This document shows, piece by piece, positions 18,240 to 25,687 of a stretch of 64,000 bases of DNA. The notes beneath the pieces were generated by a model. It was given only the letters and a program-made list of their open reading frames with translations. It had not been told where the DNA came from and searched no databases. The stretch is from Streptomyces sp. HSG2 (GTDB taxonomy: Bacteria; Actinomycetota; Actinomycetes; Streptomycetales; Streptomycetaceae), in contig NZ_CP066801.1 in NCBI RefSeq assembly GCF_016598575.1, forward strand, positions 3,038,001 through 3,102,000, given 5' to 3'. How positions within the stretch are numbered: position 1 is the stretch's first letter; every line of letters begins with the position of its first letter. The position numbers and the translations under genes are program-made.

Positions 18240-18790
18240 CCCCCCTAACTCCCATCCCGTCTGCCGTCGGCCCACACGTATGTGGAGCGGGCGCGGTGCC
18301 GGGCGTCAAGGTGGAGCGCGCCACTGTACGAACGACCTTGACGCCCGGTGCCGTGGCTGCTCGGCTTGTCCTGGGCCGGTGGCAGGCGGGATGGGAGTTC
18401 CCCCGCCTTCACACTCTCCGGCCGGCACCCGCGTACGGTCCCCCTCCATCCCGGAGCCGGAGCGCCCCCGCCGGAGGCATCGTCTTGACCTGGAGCCGCG
18501 TACTTGCCGCGGCCACATGGTGGGTTCGCCGCCCATCAACCCGAGCTGTCAGGCGTGCGGCCGGCGGCCGGGGCGAAGCGGGGCGTAGACAGGAGCGGCG
18601 GCCCGGGCGACGGGCCGCGCGCGCCGCGCTGTGCGCGGCGGGTGCCTTGAACCAGTAGAGAAAGTTTGAATCATGCTCGGGCTGCTGCCGTGTCCGGTCC
18701 CGGGAGATGCTTGACAGTTCGGTCCCATCTGATGGTCGGCAGGGCTTAGCAGCCCCGGTTGCTGCTGGCGCGTGGTGTAGAACCCTGGGC
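18240..18790. terminator. Gene-free stretch with a perfect 19-bp hairpin (18294-18353)
   Basis: About 550 bp between the IS3 unit and the first backbone gene. CGGTGCCGGGCGTCAAGGT (18294-18312) and its exact complement (18335-18353) enclose a 22-nt loop. This is long enough for a bidirectional terminator insulating the element backbone from IS transcription, or for a protein-binding site. The rest holds no convincing gene; the promoter of the next regulator is expected near its 3' end. Confidence 0.55.
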
Positions 18791-19642
18791 ATGGGGAGTG
18801 AACGGCGAGAGCGGACGAAGGTGCTGGGGGCGCGTCTTCGCGGGCTTCGAGCAGAGGCCGGCCTGACGGGTGCCGTGTTGGCCCAGCGGGCTGGAGTGGG
18901 ACAGCCGACCGTGTCCAAAGTCGAGACCGGGCGCATGGTCCCGAGTGCCGATGTACTCGACAGGCTCTCGCGTGCCCTCGGCCTGGACGAGTCGACTGCG
19001 GGTGAAGTCTGGGAGCTCCTGGCCGCGGTGGAGGCTGCGTCCGACTCTGACCAATCGACGGGCGGTGCTACTCCGGTCGGCATGACGGTCGATGAAGAGG
19101 TTCGGTCCGCTCAACTGGTGCGTTCGTTCCAATGTGTCGTTCTCCCGGCGATGCTCCAGAGTGCGGAGTATGCCCGGCACGTCTTCGCGAGCGCGCCGAC
19201 CGCAACGGCTGAGCAAGTCGGCAGGGCTGTCGCTGCTCGTGTGGAGCGGCAGAGCGTGTTGTACGAGCCAGGGCGGGAATCGGTGTTCGTCCTCACGGAA
19301 GCCGTGTTGCGCACCTGGCCCGGCACTCCGGCCCTCATGCTGGCCCAGCTCGACCGACTGCTGGCTGTCGAGAGCCTGAGCACGGTACGGCTCGGAGTCA
19401 TCCCCTGGCGGCGGCCGGTGCCAGTCCTGCCTCGCCACGGGTTCACGTTGTGCGATCACCGGGCCGTCGTGGTTGAGGCCTTCAGCAGTGAGCGCGTGTC
19501 CGGCGACGCTGATGAAGTTGCCTCGTACGGGGAGACGTTCGGTCGCTTCGAGCAGGCCGCGGTCTTCGGTGACGAGGTGCGGGAGCTGCTGTTGCTTGTG
19601 ATGAAGGAGTTCCGCGACTTGGGAGACGCCGTCACTCCTTAG
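18791..19642 (+). CDS. AICE helix-turn-helix regulator with DUF5753 domain
   Basis: A 284-residue regulator: HTH at ~10-65 (AGLTGAVLAQRAGVGQPTVS, then KVETGRM) and a DUF5753 C-terminal domain (FQCVVLPAMLQSAEYARHVF, then VRLGVIPW). It is first in the backbone and is followed by an anti-sigma-like ATP-binding gene, the same pairing seen in Scr-type regulatory modules. It may control excision or transfer of the element. Start ATG 18791 was chosen by homology; GAACCCTGGGC upstream is a poor ribosome site. Confidence 0.9.
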   Translation: MGSERRERTKVLGARLRGLRAEAGLTGAVLAQRAGVGQPTVSKVETGRMVPSADVLDRLSRALGLDESTAGEVWELLAAVEAASDSDQSTGGATPVGMTVDEEVRSAQLVRSFQCVVLPAMLQSAEYARHVFASAPTATAEQVGRAVAARVERQSVLYEPGRESVFVLTEAVLRTWPGTPALMLAQLDRLLAVESLSTVRLGVIPWRRPVPVLPRHGFTLCDHRAVVVEAFSSERVSGDADEVASYGETFGRFEQAAVFGDEVRELLLLVMKEFRDLGDAVTP

Positions 19643-19706
19643 AGGAATAATTCCTCACAATGCCTGGCCTGCTGGTCGTGCATGGGAATACTCTGCCGCT
19701 GGGCTG

Positions 19707-19720
19707 TCTAGCCCCCTAGA
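19707..19720. promoter_or_regulatory. Palindromic operator TCTAG-CCCC-CTAGA, site 1
   Basis: A perfect palindrome with arms TCTAG and CTAGA, 16 bp before the start of the ATP-binding gene. The same arms recur at 20260-20273, 22002-22097 and 25612-25629, each time just ahead of a transcription unit of the element. Confidence 0.7.
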
Positions 19721-19736
19721 CGCAGAGGAGAGTCCC

Positions 19737-20126
19737 ATGCGCTCCAAGTGGTGCCGTGCCTTCCCCGGGCTGCCTGAGGAAGTGGCGCACGCCCGTCACT
19801 TCATCGCTGCCCTGCTGCAAGAACAGGGGCCCGTCGACGATGCCGTCCTGGTCGTGAGCGAGCTTGCGACCAACGCCGTGCGGCACACGCTGAGCGGCTC
19901 GGTCGGCGGCTGGTTCCTCGTCGTGCTCGGCCTCGGCGACGACCTCGTGCGCATCGAGGTGGTGGACCAGGGCGGCGACTGTCTACCGCACCTGTGTGAT
20001 GCGACTGGTCAGGAAGAAGGCGGCCGCGGGTTGCGGATGATCGCCGCGTGTGCGAAGGACTGGGGCGTGAAGACCTGGCCGGAGGGCCGCTCGGTGTGGG
20101 CTGATCTCGCGCGGGAGGGCGTGTGA
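19737..20126 (+). CDS. ATP-binding protein (HATPase_c, anti-sigma-factor-like)
   Basis: A 129-residue GHKL-fold protein related to the RsbW/SpoIIAB group. The N-box is ELATNAVRHT, the G1 box VVDQGGD and the G2 box GGRGLRMI. Such proteins bind sigma factors or act as Ser/Thr kinases on antagonists. The nearby sigma-like HTH protein and PP2C-like phosphatase may form a partner-switching circuit with it, which would be an unusual control layer for a mobile element. AGAGGAG precedes the ATG. Confidence 0.87.
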   Translation: MRSKWCRAFPGLPEEVAHARHFIAALLQEQGPVDDAVLVVSELATNAVRHTLSGSVGGWFLVVLGLGDDLVRIEVVDQGGDCLPHLCDATGQEEGGRGLRMIAACAKDWGVKTWPEGRSVWADLAREGV

Positions 20127-20259
20127 CCGTCCTCCGGTCGGCCGCGCCCTGTGGTCGCTTCGCGGGTGGTGGCGGGTGAGTCCCCGGGGTGTTCCTCGAC
20201 GGCGGGCCAGGTTCTACGTGATCGGCGTTCGGTCGGGACGGCGTCTCTCGCCCATACCG

Positions 20260-20273
20260 TCTAGGGCCCTAGA
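20260..20273. promoter_or_regulatory. Palindromic operator TCTAG-GGCC-CTAGA, site 2
   Basis: Perfect 14-bp palindrome about 30 bp before the ATG of the sigma-like HTH gene. Same arms as site 1. Confidence 0.7.
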
Positions 20274-20301
20274 CTCCTGGTTACCGCTAGGAGGTGAGGT
20301 C

Positions 20302-21153
20302 ATGTCGGACGAGCTGCAACGGATCATGGCGATTGATGATCCGTACCTGCTCCTGCGCGAGGTCACGACCCGGTTGGCCGACGCGCAGCAAGAGGTGACC
20401 GAACTGGCCCGGCTCCGCCGGCGGGTGGTCCAGGACCTCCACGCGCAAGGGCTGTCGTACGCGCAGATCGCCGCGAAAGCCGGCCTGAGCCGCGGGCGCA
20501 TTCACCAGATTCGGCACACCGGTCCGGCGCCGGAAGGCGCCTTCCTCGGACGGGGTGCCGTCACGGTGGCCACTCCGCTGCGGCGTGACGACGAGCGCGG
20601 GCGGACGGTCGTCGCCGTGGACGACGTCAGTTCCGGCAAGCGCCTTGAAGACCTGGCGCGGTCGTACGGGCTCGACGTCACCTCGGAACACGTGCCGGTG
20701 AGCGGTGAGATCGACCTCAACCGGGACGGCCTGGTCGTCGTCTGCGGGCCGCGCATGTCTCAGGAGATGTGGGAGACGTACGCGCAGGATCCCGTACTGC
20801 GCTGGGAGCACGCGGAAGACGGGCCCTGGACGGTGGTGGACCGCCGCACCGGCGCCGTGCACCGGTCGGGGCAGGACAGTGATCCGGTCCGCCCGTATGA
20901 CGTCGGATACCTCGGCCGGCTTTCCCGCCCGGACGGTTCCGGCTCGCTGCTCGCCATCGCCGGTATCCACACGCAAGGTTCCCTCGGCGTCGTGCAGCTG
21001 CTCGCCAATGACCTGAACACGCTGTGGGGGCAGGTGGGGGACCGCCGCTTCTCCACGCTGGTGGGTGTCGAGTACGACCCCGAGACCAGCGAACCGCAGT
21101 CCGTCGAACTGCTCTGCCCCCTGTACCGGCACGACGAGGAGACGTCGGGGTGA
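20302..21153 (+). CDS. Sigma-like HTH protein of the AICE
   Basis: A 283-residue protein. Residues ~20-75 hold a sigma-70 region 4-like helix-turn-helix (VVQDLHAQGLSYAQIAAKAG, then LSRGRIHQIRH). Residues ~85-275 form a domain of unknown fold that seems to sense or bind something (VVVCGPRMSQEMWE, and an SLLAIAGIHTQGSLG block). The second part looks like a nucleotide- or ligand-binding module seen in related AICE genes. GGAGGTGAGG precedes the ATG, a strong ribosome site. The stop overlaps the next gene's GTG (GTGA), so the two are co-translated. Confidence 0.75.
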   Translation: MSDELQRIMAIDDPYLLLREVTTRLADAQQEVTELARLRRRVVQDLHAQGLSYAQIAAKAGLSRGRIHQIRHTGPAPEGAFLGRGAVTVATPLRRDDERGRTVVAVDDVSSGKRLEDLARSYGLDVTSEHVPVSGEIDLNRDGLVVVCGPRMSQEMWETYAQDPVLRWEHAEDGPWTVVDRRTGAVHRSGQDSDPVRPYDVGYLGRLSRPDGSGSLLAIAGIHTQGSLGVVQLLANDLNTLWGQVGDRRFSTLVGVEYDPETSEPQSVELLCPLYRHDEETSG

Positions 21154-21971
21154 GGATCGCCCTCGCCTCGCTACCCGCTGAACCGGACCGGGATAACGAG
21201 GACTTCGCCGCTGCCGCTCCCGGCGCGGCGGTCCTTCTCGACGGTGCCGGGGTCGGCGGTGCTGAGACCAGGTGTACGCATGGCGTCGCCTGGTTCTCCT
21301 CGATGCTGGGCGGACTGCTGCTGCGCAGTATCGCTGTACAGCCGGCCCGGTCGCTCGCTGACTGCCTGGCCGACTCCATCGGCCTTGTCCGGGCCCTGCA
21401 CGAGGACACGTGTGATCTGACCTATAGGGCCAGTCCTACCAGCACGGTAGTCGCCGTACGGGCCGGTGGGGGAGTCGTGGAGTATCTCGTCCTCGGTGAC
21501 TCCACGCTCCTCCTTGCCGACAAGGGCGGGGGCACGGATGTGGTCACCGACCGGCGCCTGGACGAGGTGGGCAAGCGGCTGCGCGGGCCGGTCGACGCGC
21601 TGTCCACCGGCTCGCCCGAACACTCCGCCGCACTCGCCGAGTACCGGGACGCCCTCACGAGGCTCCGCAACCGGCCGGGCGGCTTCTGGATTGCGGGCCC
21701 CGACCCGCGGGCCGCCGAACACGCCCTGACAGGCAGGGCGCCGCTGGAATCACTGGCATCCGTGACGCTGATGAGCGACGGTGCAACGCGACTCGTCGAC
21801 CGCTTCCAACTCGCCGACTGGCGGCAGACCCTGACCGCCCTCGACTCCTCCGGGCCGGACGAGCTGATCCGCCGCGTGCGTAAAGCCGAGGCCGGCGACC
21901 CCGACGGCCGACGCTGGCCGCGTGGCAAGGCGCGGGACGACGCCAGCGTCCTCCACTGGGCGCTGCCGTAG
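21150..21971 (+). CDS. PP2C-like protein phosphatase domain protein
   Basis: A 273-residue protein with the plan of a PP2C Ser/Thr phosphatase: RDNEDF near the start (metal-ligand Asp in family members), VLLDGAGV in place of the usual DGxG block, VLGDSTLLL as the GDS motif, and a C-terminal ARDDASVLHW segment that supplies the final D-D. Most metal ligands appear kept. It is translationally coupled to the upstream HTH gene and may dephosphorylate a partner of the anti-sigma-like protein. The GTG 21150 start was chosen because it overlaps the previous stop. Confidence 0.8.
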   Translation: MRIALASLPAEPDRDNEDFAAAAPGAAVLLDGAGVGGAETRCTHGVAWFSSMLGGLLLRSIAVQPARSLADCLADSIGLVRALHEDTCDLTYRASPTSTVVAVRAGGGVVEYLVLGDSTLLLADKGGGTDVVTDRRLDEVGKRLRGPVDALSTGSPEHSAALAEYRDALTRLRNRPGGFWIAGPDPRAAEHALTGRAPLESLASVTLMSDGATRLVDRFQLADWRQTLTALDSSGPDELIRRVRKAEAGDPDGRRWPRGKARDDASVLHWALP

Positions 21972-22001
21972 AGCGTCTGCGGACGCCGAGACACGCACGT
22001 A

Positions 22002-22097
22002 TACCCCCCTAGACAGTTGACGGGGTGTCGGTTTACGGTAGTCGTCAACCCCCCTAGACAGTTGGGGGCGTCCTCCCTTGCGGTGTCTAGGGGGGTA
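22002..22097. promoter_or_regulatory. Operator cluster with three CTAGACA half-site elements
   Basis: Two direct copies of CCCCCCTAGACAGTTG (ending 22019 and 22064) and one inverted copy TGTCTAGGGGGGTA (22084-22097) lie in the 180-bp gap before the SCO3933-type gene. The arrangement suggests cooperative repressor binding over the promoter of the transfer operon. The binding protein is unknown; pSAM2-type elements use a GntR-like KorSA for this job, and none is encoded here. Confidence 0.65.
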
Positions 22098-22151
22098 CTC
22101 AGTTCGCGTGGTGCCGGGCGGCCGGTGCCCACAACCCTGTGAGGTTCTGAC

Positions 22152-22499
22152 ATGCGTGTCATCCCCGTGAACACTTCGGACGCGACGCTCCTCGTCACCA
22201 AGCTGCCCGAGGTCAAGGTGAGGGACCGGCAGACCGGAGAGGTCGCCGTGGACCCGGTGACCAATCAGCGACTCATGACGCTGGAGCTGGTGTTCATCGC
22301 GGCCGGCGGCTCGGACATGGTCAAGGTCACCATCCCGGAACAGGGCATCGGTGACGGCCTGGTGATGGGCGCACCGGTCTTCCTGTCGGGCCTGGTGGCC
22401 CGGCCCTGGGAGAGCGAGTTCGGCGGGCGCGCCCGGCACGGCATCGCCTACCGGGCCGACGCTGTCATGGTCAGCGCCGCCGCACCGGCTCAGGGCTGA
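22152..22499 (+). CDS. SCO3933-family AICE regulatory protein
   Basis: A 115-residue protein of the family found immediately before the FtsK-like translocase in many Streptomyces AICEs. It shows the VIPVNTSDATLLVTKLPEVK opening and the central FLSGLVARPWE block. Its biochemical role is not established. It starts the transfer operon behind the operator cluster; the FtsK-like gene begins 5 bp after its stop. Confidence 0.85.
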   Translation: MRVIPVNTSDATLLVTKLPEVKVRDRQTGEVAVDPVTNQRLMTLELVFIAAGGSDMVKVTIPEQGIGDGLVMGAPVFLSGLVARPWESEFGGRARHGIAYRADAVMVSAAAPAQG

Positions 22500-22504
22500 C
22501 GGCC

Positions 22505-23866
22505 ATGACTGACATCGTCCGAGTGCTGTTACCGGTCCTGCTGGTCCTGGCCGCGCTGCTCGTTCTCCGCCGTCGACTGCCGGTCCTGTTCTGGTGGCTC
22601 ATCGGGTACCCGGCCGTCGCGCTGCGGGTGCTCACCTCCTACCGGGCGACGATGGATGCATGCGGCCTGACGGTTCCCGCCTCGGCCATCCGCCGGGCCA
22701 CGGCCCGGGTGGTGGGGTGGCAGGCGGCTCCCGTACCGCCCCGTCACTCGCTGCCGTGGCCGACCGGATCCGGTCTCGTGATGCGGCTGCGCCTGGCGGC
22801 CGGGCAGGCGCCCGAGGACTTCACCGCCTCGGCCGACCGGCTACGGCACGCCTGGGGCGCACATGCCGTGCACGTCCGCTCCACCAAGCCGGGACGCCTC
22901 GAACTGCGCCTGGTGGGCTGGGACGTCCTTGCCGAGGTCCGTCCCGCCCGGCGTCGGCGGACGGACGGCCCGCTTTCCCTGCCTCTCGCACTGCGGGAGG
23001 ACGGGGCATGGCACGTCCGGGACTTCCGCACCGTGCCGCACGAACTCATCCTCGGCGCCACGCAGTCCGGCAAGTCCGTCTACCTGCGGAACCTGCTGTG
23101 TGGCCTGGCCCGGCAACGGGTCGTGCTTGTCGGCATCGACTGTAAGTGGGGCGTCGAACTGGCGCCGTTCGCTCCCCGATTGTCCGCCCTCGCCGACCAT
23201 CCGGATCGGGCGAATGACCTCCTCGACGTCCTGCTGGAGGAGATGGAGGCACGGTTCCGTCTGGTCGGGCTCTCGGGCATGGTCGGCCCGGACGCCGTGA
23301 TCACCTCGGACGTGTGGGGGCTGCCGGACGACGTACGGCCGGTGCCGGTCGTGGTCGTCGTCGACGAAGTGGCGGAACTCTTCCTCGCCGCGAGCAGGGA
23401 CGACGAGAAGCGGCGGGACGCCATGGTCACCAAGCTCATCCGCCTTGCCCAGCTCGGTCGCGCGGCCGGCATCCATCTGGAGGTCTGCGGGCAGCGCTTC
23501 GGCTCGGAACTCGGCAAGGGTGCGACGATGCTCCGCGCTCAGCTGACCGGCCGGGTCTGCCACCGAGTCAACGACGAGTCCTCGGCGAACATGGCGCTGG
23601 CCGACGTCTCCCCAGAGGCGGCCCTGGCCGCGACCTCGATCCCGGCCGACCGGCCCGGCGTCGCCGTCGTCGGTGACTCCACCGGTGGTTGGTCCCGCGT
23701 CCGCTCACCGCACCTCACCCTCGACGACGCGGCGGCCGTTTGCCGTGACACCGCCGCCCTGGCGCCGGAACTGCCCCGGCTCGCCTCATTCCGGCCCGTC
23801 GTCGCCACCGAGGCGGCCAAGTCACCCTCGCCCTCGGCCCCCGCCGCTCGCCCGGTGACCGAGTAG
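22505..23866 (+). CDS. FtsK/SpoIIIE-type DNA translocase (TraSA-like, conjugal transfer)
   Basis: A 453-residue ATPase that moves double-stranded DNA between mating hyphae in AICE conjugation. Two N-terminal membrane segments (residues ~3-40) are followed by a linker, then the motor domain with Walker A GATQSGKS at ~184 and Walker B VVVVDEVAEL at ~281, and the LAQLGRAAGIHLEVCGQR motif typical of FtsK. The tail after ~430 is low-complexity. Transfer by a single translocase rather than a type IV secretion system is the hallmark of these elements. Confidence 0.93.
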   Translation: MTDIVRVLLPVLLVLAALLVLRRRLPVLFWWLIGYPAVALRVLTSYRATMDACGLTVPASAIRRATARVVGWQAAPVPPRHSLPWPTGSGLVMRLRLAAGQAPEDFTASADRLRHAWGAHAVHVRSTKPGRLELRLVGWDVLAEVRPARRRRTDGPLSLPLALREDGAWHVRDFRTVPHELILGATQSGKSVYLRNLLCGLARQRVVLVGIDCKWGVELAPFAPRLSALADHPDRANDLLDVLLEEMEARFRLVGLSGMVGPDAVITSDVWGLPDDVRPVPVVVVVDEVAELFLAASRDDEKRRDAMVTKLIRLAQLGRAAGIHLEVCGQRFGSELGKGATMLRAQLTGRVCHRVNDESSANMALADVSPEAALAATSIPADRPGVAVVGDSTGGWSRVRSPHLTLDDAAAVCRDTAALAPELPRLASFRPVVATEAAKSPSPSAPAARPVTE

Positions 23867-23950
23867 CCGCGCTCCCTCTCTCCTACGGCCGGCGTGACCG
23901 CTTCGCGCCACGTCCCTACCCCGTCCATGCCCGGAACCGAAGGGAAGCCC

Positions 23951-24163
23951 ATGTCACGCCCCACCATCGCCGAGGTGAGCGCGCTGATCACCGACTCGGC
24001 CGCGCTCAGGCAGAGCCGCACTTCCGCTGACCACGCCGCGCTCATGGAGCGTAAGGCGGAATTGCTGGAGCGGATCGCCGCCCACACACCCGGCGACGCC
24101 GACGCCGCCGAGGTGGCTCGCCTCGCCCGTGAGCGTGCCGACTGCCTCAAGTCCGACGGCTGA
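23951..24163 (+). CDS. Small AICE protein of unknown function
   Basis: A 70-residue, charged and mostly helical protein (AALMERKAELLERIAAH). It lies between the translocase and the DUF2637 gene in the transfer operon; similar small genes occupy this place in related elements. AAGGGAAG precedes ATG 23951; an upstream in-frame GTG gives 19 more residues without family look. Confidence 0.65.
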   Translation: MSRPTIAEVSALITDSAALRQSRTSADHAALMERKAELLERIAAHTPGDADAAEVARLARERADCLKSDG

Positions 24164-24185
24164 TCACGCGGAAGGAGTCGAGCCG

Positions 24186-24884
24186 ATGCGTGCTCACCTG
24201 GCCCGTGTGGACGCCGTGATCGTTCAGGCCGTCATCGCCGGGGCTCTGTCCTTCTCCCACCTGCACGACCTCGCTGCGGCAGCCGGACAGGACGGCTGGA
24301 AGGCGTGGGCCTACCCCGTGAGCGTCGACCTGCTCCTGGTCGCCGCCTGGCGCCGGATGCGTCAGTCGCAGCGAGCGGGACAGGCAGCCGGTGGTCCGCG
24401 GCTGTGGTTCCTGATTGCCCTGGCCGCGTCCCTCGGCGCCAACGTCGCCACGGCTGGACTCCTCGACCTGGACGACGTACCGGCCTGGCTCCGCGTCACG
24501 GTCGCGGGCTGGCCCGCCGTCGCCTTCTTCGGCGGAACCCTCCTGGCCCACGCACCACACCTTCAGGACGGGCCGAGGGAGCCGGCCGCTTCGACCACGA
24601 ACGCGGAACCGGAGCCACACGCCGCCCCACCGGCTGCCGTCGACGTGCCCGACCGGGACGCGCTCCCGGTACCCCGTACCGATCACACCCCCGCCGAACC
24701 GGTCACCGCTTCGCCCTCGGCGTCTGTTCCCGCCGTTGCCCTGCCACCCGCCCTCGTCGACCGCGTCCGGGTCCTGGCCGACGAACACCGCTCGACCACC
24801 GGTCACCCCGCCGATCCCGACGCCGTGCGCGCCCGGCTCGGCCTGCCTCCGTCCATGACCGCATCCGTCGCCGCTCACCTCTGA
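24186..24884 (+). CDS. DUF2637 membrane protein (SpdB-like spread protein)
   Basis: A 232-residue protein with about four membrane segments in residues 8-130 (VIVQAVIAGALSFSHL, PVSVDLLLVAAW, LWFLIALAASLGANVATAG and WPAVAFFGGTLL). A Pro/Ala-rich linker and a small C-terminal helical domain follow. DUF2637/Spd proteins assist intramycelial spread of the element after transfer (family knowledge). GGAAGGAG precedes ATG 24186. Confidence 0.85.
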   Translation: MRAHLARVDAVIVQAVIAGALSFSHLHDLAAAAGQDGWKAWAYPVSVDLLLVAAWRRMRQSQRAGQAAGGPRLWFLIALAASLGANVATAGLLDLDDVPAWLRVTVAGWPAVAFFGGTLLAHAPHLQDGPREPAASTTNAEPEPHAAPPAAVDVPDRDALPVPRTDHTPAEPVTASPSASVPAVALPPALVDRVRVLADEHRSTTGHPADPDAVRARLGLPPSMTASVAAHL

Positions 24885-24899
24885 GAGAGGAGCACCGCC

Positions 24900-25079
24900 A
24901 TGAACCCGCGTTTCCGCAACGTCCGCCGTATCGGCCCGGTCAACGTCGCCTCGTACATCGACCGCGGCCGGAACCGCCACCTGGCCGCCTGCACCGCGCC
25001 TCGCTGCGACTTCTCCGCCGAGTACGACAGCCGCGCCGCCGCCGAACTCGCCGCCCGTACCCACCGCTGCCCGGCCTGA
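24900..25079 (+). CDS. Mobile element transfer protein (small, Cys-containing)
   Basis: A 59-residue protein with the family opening RFRNVRRIGPV and a CxxxxC pair (CTAPRC) plus a final HRCPA, suggesting a small zinc-binding fold. Common between Spd genes in Streptomyces AICEs. AGAGAGGAG precedes the ATG. Confidence 0.8.
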   Translation: MNPRFRNVRRIGPVNVASYIDRGRNRHLAACTAPRCDFSAEYDSRAAAELAARTHRCPA

Positions 25080-25094
25080 CAGGAGACCACTGCC

Positions 25095-25250
25095 ATGGAC
25101 GTTCCGCTCTGGCTCGCCCTGTTCGTCGTCGGGGTCCTCGGCGTCAAGCTCATCCGTCCGCCTTGGTGGCTCATCGCCGTGCTACTTCTCGGCGGCTACC
25201 TCCTCGCCGACAGCCTGCTGGCCCCCGTCCTCGACACCGCCGTCAAGTAA
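25095..25250 (+). CDS. Small two-helix membrane protein of the spread region
   Basis: A 51-residue, strongly hydrophobic peptide: LWLALFVVGVLGVKLI and WWLIAVLLLGGYLLADSLL form two membrane helices. AGGAGACC precedes ATG 25095, 15 bp after the previous gene, so it belongs to the same operon. Short Spd-type membrane proteins occupy this place in related elements. Confidence 0.75.
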   Translation: MDVPLWLALFVVGVLGVKLIRPPWWLIAVLLLGGYLLADSLLAPVLDTAVK

Positions 25251-25270
25251 TCGCGAAGGGAGACTCGTTC

Positions 25271-25576
25271 ATGTTCCAGCCGAGAATTCCGACCATGCCG
25301 CAGCCGACCGGCCTGGTCAGCCCGAACGCCGTCGTCGAGTCGACCGCCATCACTCCGGCTGTTGTGACTCCGCAGCCGGCCCCCGTGCCCCCGACGCCGT
25401 CCCGCCCGGCTGTCCAGTTGACCCCTGGCGCCGCACTGGCCCTCGTCGGCTGCGGTACCGCTGTGGTCCTGGTCGTCGGTGCCGTCCTGGTCTCCATGCT
25501 CCTCGCCGTCGCCATCACCGCCGCGTCCGTGGCCGTGTGCGCCGTCGTCCTCCGCTCCCTTCTCCACCGCCGCTGA
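25271..25576 (+). CDS. SpdD-like spread protein
   Basis: A 101-residue protein. The first ~50 residues are Pro/Thr-rich and disordered, then two adjacent hydrophobic helices (ALALVGCGTAVVLVVGAVLV and LLAVAITAASVAVCAVVL). This is the SpdD plan from Streptomyces plasmids and AICEs, involved in spreading along hyphae. The start ATG follows GAAGGGAG. Confidence 0.82.
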   Translation: MFQPRIPTMPQPTGLVSPNAVVESTAITPAVVTPQPAPVPPTPSRPAVQLTPGAALALVGCGTAVVLVVGAVLVSMLLAVAITAASVAVCAVVLRSLLHRR

Positions 25577-25611
25577 CCTCATCGCCTTCTGCCCGCTCGG
25601 CTTGCCCGCAC

Positions 25612-25629
25612 TGTCTAGCCCCCTCGACA
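25612..25629. promoter_or_regulatory. Operator-like near-palindrome, site 4 (before rep)
   Basis: TGTCTAGCCCCCTCGACA keeps the TGTCTAG arm and a one-mismatch second arm. It lies about 60 bp before the replication initiator gene, so the same repressor may hold rep-xis-int silent. Confidence 0.6.
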
Positions 25630-25687
25630 AGCCGGGCGGGGTCTATCGCCCCGAACCCCCGACTTCGCTGCCAGGAGGAATCCGCAC

